Origin: Bacillus sp. KH172YL63 | GTDB lineage: Bacteria; Bacillota; Bacilli; Bacillales; Bacillaceae_B | DNA length: 64,000 nt | Direction: 5' to 3' | NCBI RefSeq assembly: GCF_011398925.1 | Contig: NZ_AP022842.1 | Span: 2,530,001 to 2,594,000 of the forward strand | Shown: piece by piece, positions 62,812 through 64,000 of the stretch | Layout of the letters: each line of letters opens with the position of its first letter | Numbering within the stretch: the first letter of the stretch is position 1 | The notes under the pieces: generated by a model | What the model saw: only the letters and a program-made list of their open reading frames with translations | Told to the model about the DNA's origin: nothing | Databases searched by the model: none | Made by a program: the position numbers and the translations under genes

Positions 62812-63168
62812 TCATCCTTCGTTCAGAAAGTCACACTGTGTAAGGAGGACGTATGAAACAGATTGGTAGTGACTGATGAAACGGTTGTAACTCGATTCCG
62901 GGAAGAAACAATGTACAGACAGCATTTCGATATTGTCATACGTATTCAAAACCTGGGGCAGATGAATATGTTTTGGCTTATGTTCCCTGATCCATTGCAT
63001 CGACCATTCTTTCCATGCGTCATTCTTTTCCTTTACTGTATCAGCAAAAGGCTTCACTTCAGTGTAAAAGTCTCCTTTTTCTCCTGATTCTCTTCTACTT
63101 TTATATTCGCTCATCATCTTTTCGACAAGCATGATGAGTTCTTCTGTAACTTGCTTCAATTCTTTCAA
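62812..63168 (-). CDS. yppE: YppE family protein (DUF1798)
   Basis: A protein of about 118 aa, helical (EELIMLVEKMMSEY), with a DUF1798 pattern FADTVKEKNDAWKEWSMQWI and PQVLNTYDNIEMLSVHCF. Function unknown. TTGGAGGT lies seven bases before a TTG at 63166-63168, the likely start; the earlier ATG frame lacks a ribosome binding site. Confidence 0.85.
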   Translation of the reverse strand: MKELKQVTEELIMLVEKMMSEYKSRRESGEKGDFYTEVKPFADTVKEKNDAWKEWSMQWIREHKPKHIHLPQVLNTYDNIEMLSVHCFFPESSYNRFISHYQSVSYVLLTQCDFLNEG

Positions 63169-63239
63169 AAAACAGACCTCCAACTTAAAAATAAACAAAA
63201 ATAAAAAGTAGCGATGAGCTACTTTCATATAAAGTCAGT

Positions 63240-63494
63240 TTATGACGTCTTATAAGATAATTCAAGTTTTTGTAAGGCAAAAGTCTTTTCTCTATGTCTG
63301 ACGGGACCTTTAATTGCAGCAGTATTCTTTTCGAGTGCACTCAGCTGACAATCCATTTTAAATATCCCTTCCTCTAAAGCCTTACATCCATCCTTCTCTT
63401 CAACCGAAATCCGGTCATGCAGATTCTGCTCTAATTGATTGAGACTTTCTTCGATTTCAGCTAATTTCAACATAATATCTTGTTTTGGAAGCAT
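63240..63494 (-). CDS. Small coiled-coil protein, possible YppD
   Basis: An 84-aa cytosolic protein, mostly coiled coil (LKLAEIEESLNQLEQNLHDR). The position, next to yppE, agrees with yppD of B. subtilis, but sequence alone does not prove it. GGTGGGAGAATTCTC lies before the ATG. Confidence 0.65.
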   Translation of the reverse strand: MLPKQDIMLKLAEIEESLNQLEQNLHDRISVEEKDGCKALEEGIFKMDCQLSALEKNTAAIKGPVRHREKTFALQKLELSYKTS

Positions 63495-63681
63495 GAGAAT
63501 TCTCCCACCTTTTTTTTGGATTAATACAGTAATTCTCCCTTTAAAGGCACTTCCCTTCCCCACTGACAAAACTAGAAGTGTTTCGCCAAAGAAAGTGCAA
63601 AACGGACATCCAACCCTAAATGTTTCGACAGTCCTGTATAAAAGGACGTTAAAGCAAAAATACTAACAATGGAGGTGTTTC

Positions 63682-63798
63682 ATGATGAAAAATCAAAAGG
63701 ATCAACAAACCAAAAGGGCAACAGCCACAAACAGAACGGAAACAAAAGCATCTAAAGGGAATCCTAAATTAGAAGGCGAAAACAGACCTTCCACTTAA
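63682..63798 (+). CDS. sspM: Small acid-soluble spore protein SspM
   Basis: A 38-aa protein rich in Lys, Thr and Gln, ending LEGENRPST. SspM of B. subtilis ends in GGPNRPST, so the C terminus identifies the family. GGAGG is six bases before the ATG. Position beside the yppCDE genes is conserved. A very strong terminator follows. Confidence 0.85.
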   Translation: MMKNQKDQQTKRATATNRTETKASKGNPKLEGENRPST

Positions 63799-63803
63799 TG
63801 AAT

Positions 63804-63855
63804 GAAGTTGAAAAGGCCAATGCGCGGTAACTGCGCATTGGCCTTTTCAACTTCA
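63804..63855. terminator. Terminator between sspM and the probable yppC gene
   Basis: GAAGTTGAAAAGGCCAATGC pairs perfectly with its complement after a seven-base loop; 22 pairs in total. It serves the two converging genes. Confidence 0.9.
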
Positions 63856-64000
63856 TTATCCCCAAGGGAAAATCCTTCCGACCGCCCCTTTGACCTTTGC
63901 AACTAGCCGGAGCTGGGATTGTTTATGAAGAAACCATTCTGTCAATACGATTTCAGGGAGGCGCGCAGGCTCTCTGTACCAGCCGGGATTTACTCCCCCT
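63856..64000 (-). CDS. C-terminal end of a larger protein, probably YppC (DUF2515)
   Basis: The minus strand is open from the window edge to a TAA at 63856-63858, 47 codons. It includes VNPGWYREPARLPEIVLTEW and ends in RIFPWG. It starts outside the window. Neighbourhood (yppG, yppF, yppE, sspM) suggests yppC, a DUF2515 protein, which is an inference from gene order. Confidence 0.6.
   Translation of the reverse strand, partial: GGVNPGWYREPARLPEIVLTEWFLHKQSQLRLVAKVKGAVGRIFPWG

Noticed and set aside
63635..63665. TGTATA-N18-AATACTA as a sigma-G promoter of sspM
   Set aside because: The predicted start would fall within the ribosome binding site at 63671, so the spacing is not credible.
63905..63920. 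CTAGCCGGAGCTGG, a partial match to the end of the 125-bp element
   Set aside because: It is short, lacks the rest of the unit and lies inside the coding frame of the probable yppC; likely chance.

Overview
The window looks like a chromosomal segment of a spore-forming member of the Bacillaceae (Firmicutes). Ribosome binding sites are strong AGGAGG types, TTG and GTG starts are common, and small spore proteins (SspL, SspM, CotD, YjcZ-type) are present. Gene order largely follows the ypp-yps-ypb-ype-ypm segment of the Bacillus subtilis chromosome. It is not B. subtilis itself: the ba3-type oxidase operon, the MITE-like repeats and the lethal-factor-type protease are additions or differences. 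A Rossellomorea/Bacillus-type genome is an inference from gene content only.

Layout. 1-7 kb: end of a chemotaxis receptor, small spore-type genes, a YpqE-like EIIA protein, msrA-msrB, an extra RsgA GTPase and a DUF4397 protein with a sigma-K-like promoter. 7-13 kb: ypmS-ypmR, a nucleoside hydrolase, a PCYCGC lipoprotein, a DegV protein, ypmP, an HMCES-type abasic-site protein and TrhA. 13-19 kb: dfrA, thyA, a secreted or membrane-anchored lethal-factor/Pro-Pro-endopeptidase-like protease, ypjP, ypiP and brxA. 19-27 kb: cvfC, an ABC-F protein, an HD hydrolase, a second DegV, fhs and a methyltransferase. 27-33 kb: mntR with mntABCD, preceded by an MntR-box-like operator, then cspD. 33-44 kb: two RNase H genes, ypcP, sspL, a rhodanese, the giant dynamin DynA, bpsA-bpsB and a CheX-type phosphatase. 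44-49 kb: an SDR, a zinc ribbon and the cbaDBA cytochrome ba3 oxidase operon with an Fnr-type operator. 49-64 kb: ypwA, the DinG-like helicase YpvA, YpsC, rnpB, gpsB, ypsA, cotD, the mrfA-mrfB repair pair, an Hsp20 gene, yppGFE, sspM and the end of a probable yppC.

Intergenic DNA carries most of the novelty. Four copies of a MITE-like element (A to D) share about 20-bp imperfect terminal inverted repeats. Copies A and B carry a GC-rich palindromic core, D lacks it, and copy B contains a further inserted 126-bp element. That inserted element belongs to the same family as a perfect-period 125-bp tandem array placed directly after the ba3 oxidase operon, whose hairpin stems vary in sequence yet stay complementary. 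Two other arrays, at 4531 and 51232, each have six units of 20-21 bp organised as three dimers.

Functional themes are oxidative damage and thiol repair (MsrA/B, bacilliredoxin, rhodanese), DNA repair (MrfAB, HMCES, YpvA, YpcP), folate and thymidylate metabolism (DfrA, ThyA, Fhs), manganese homeostasis, respiration under changing oxygen, and sporulation.
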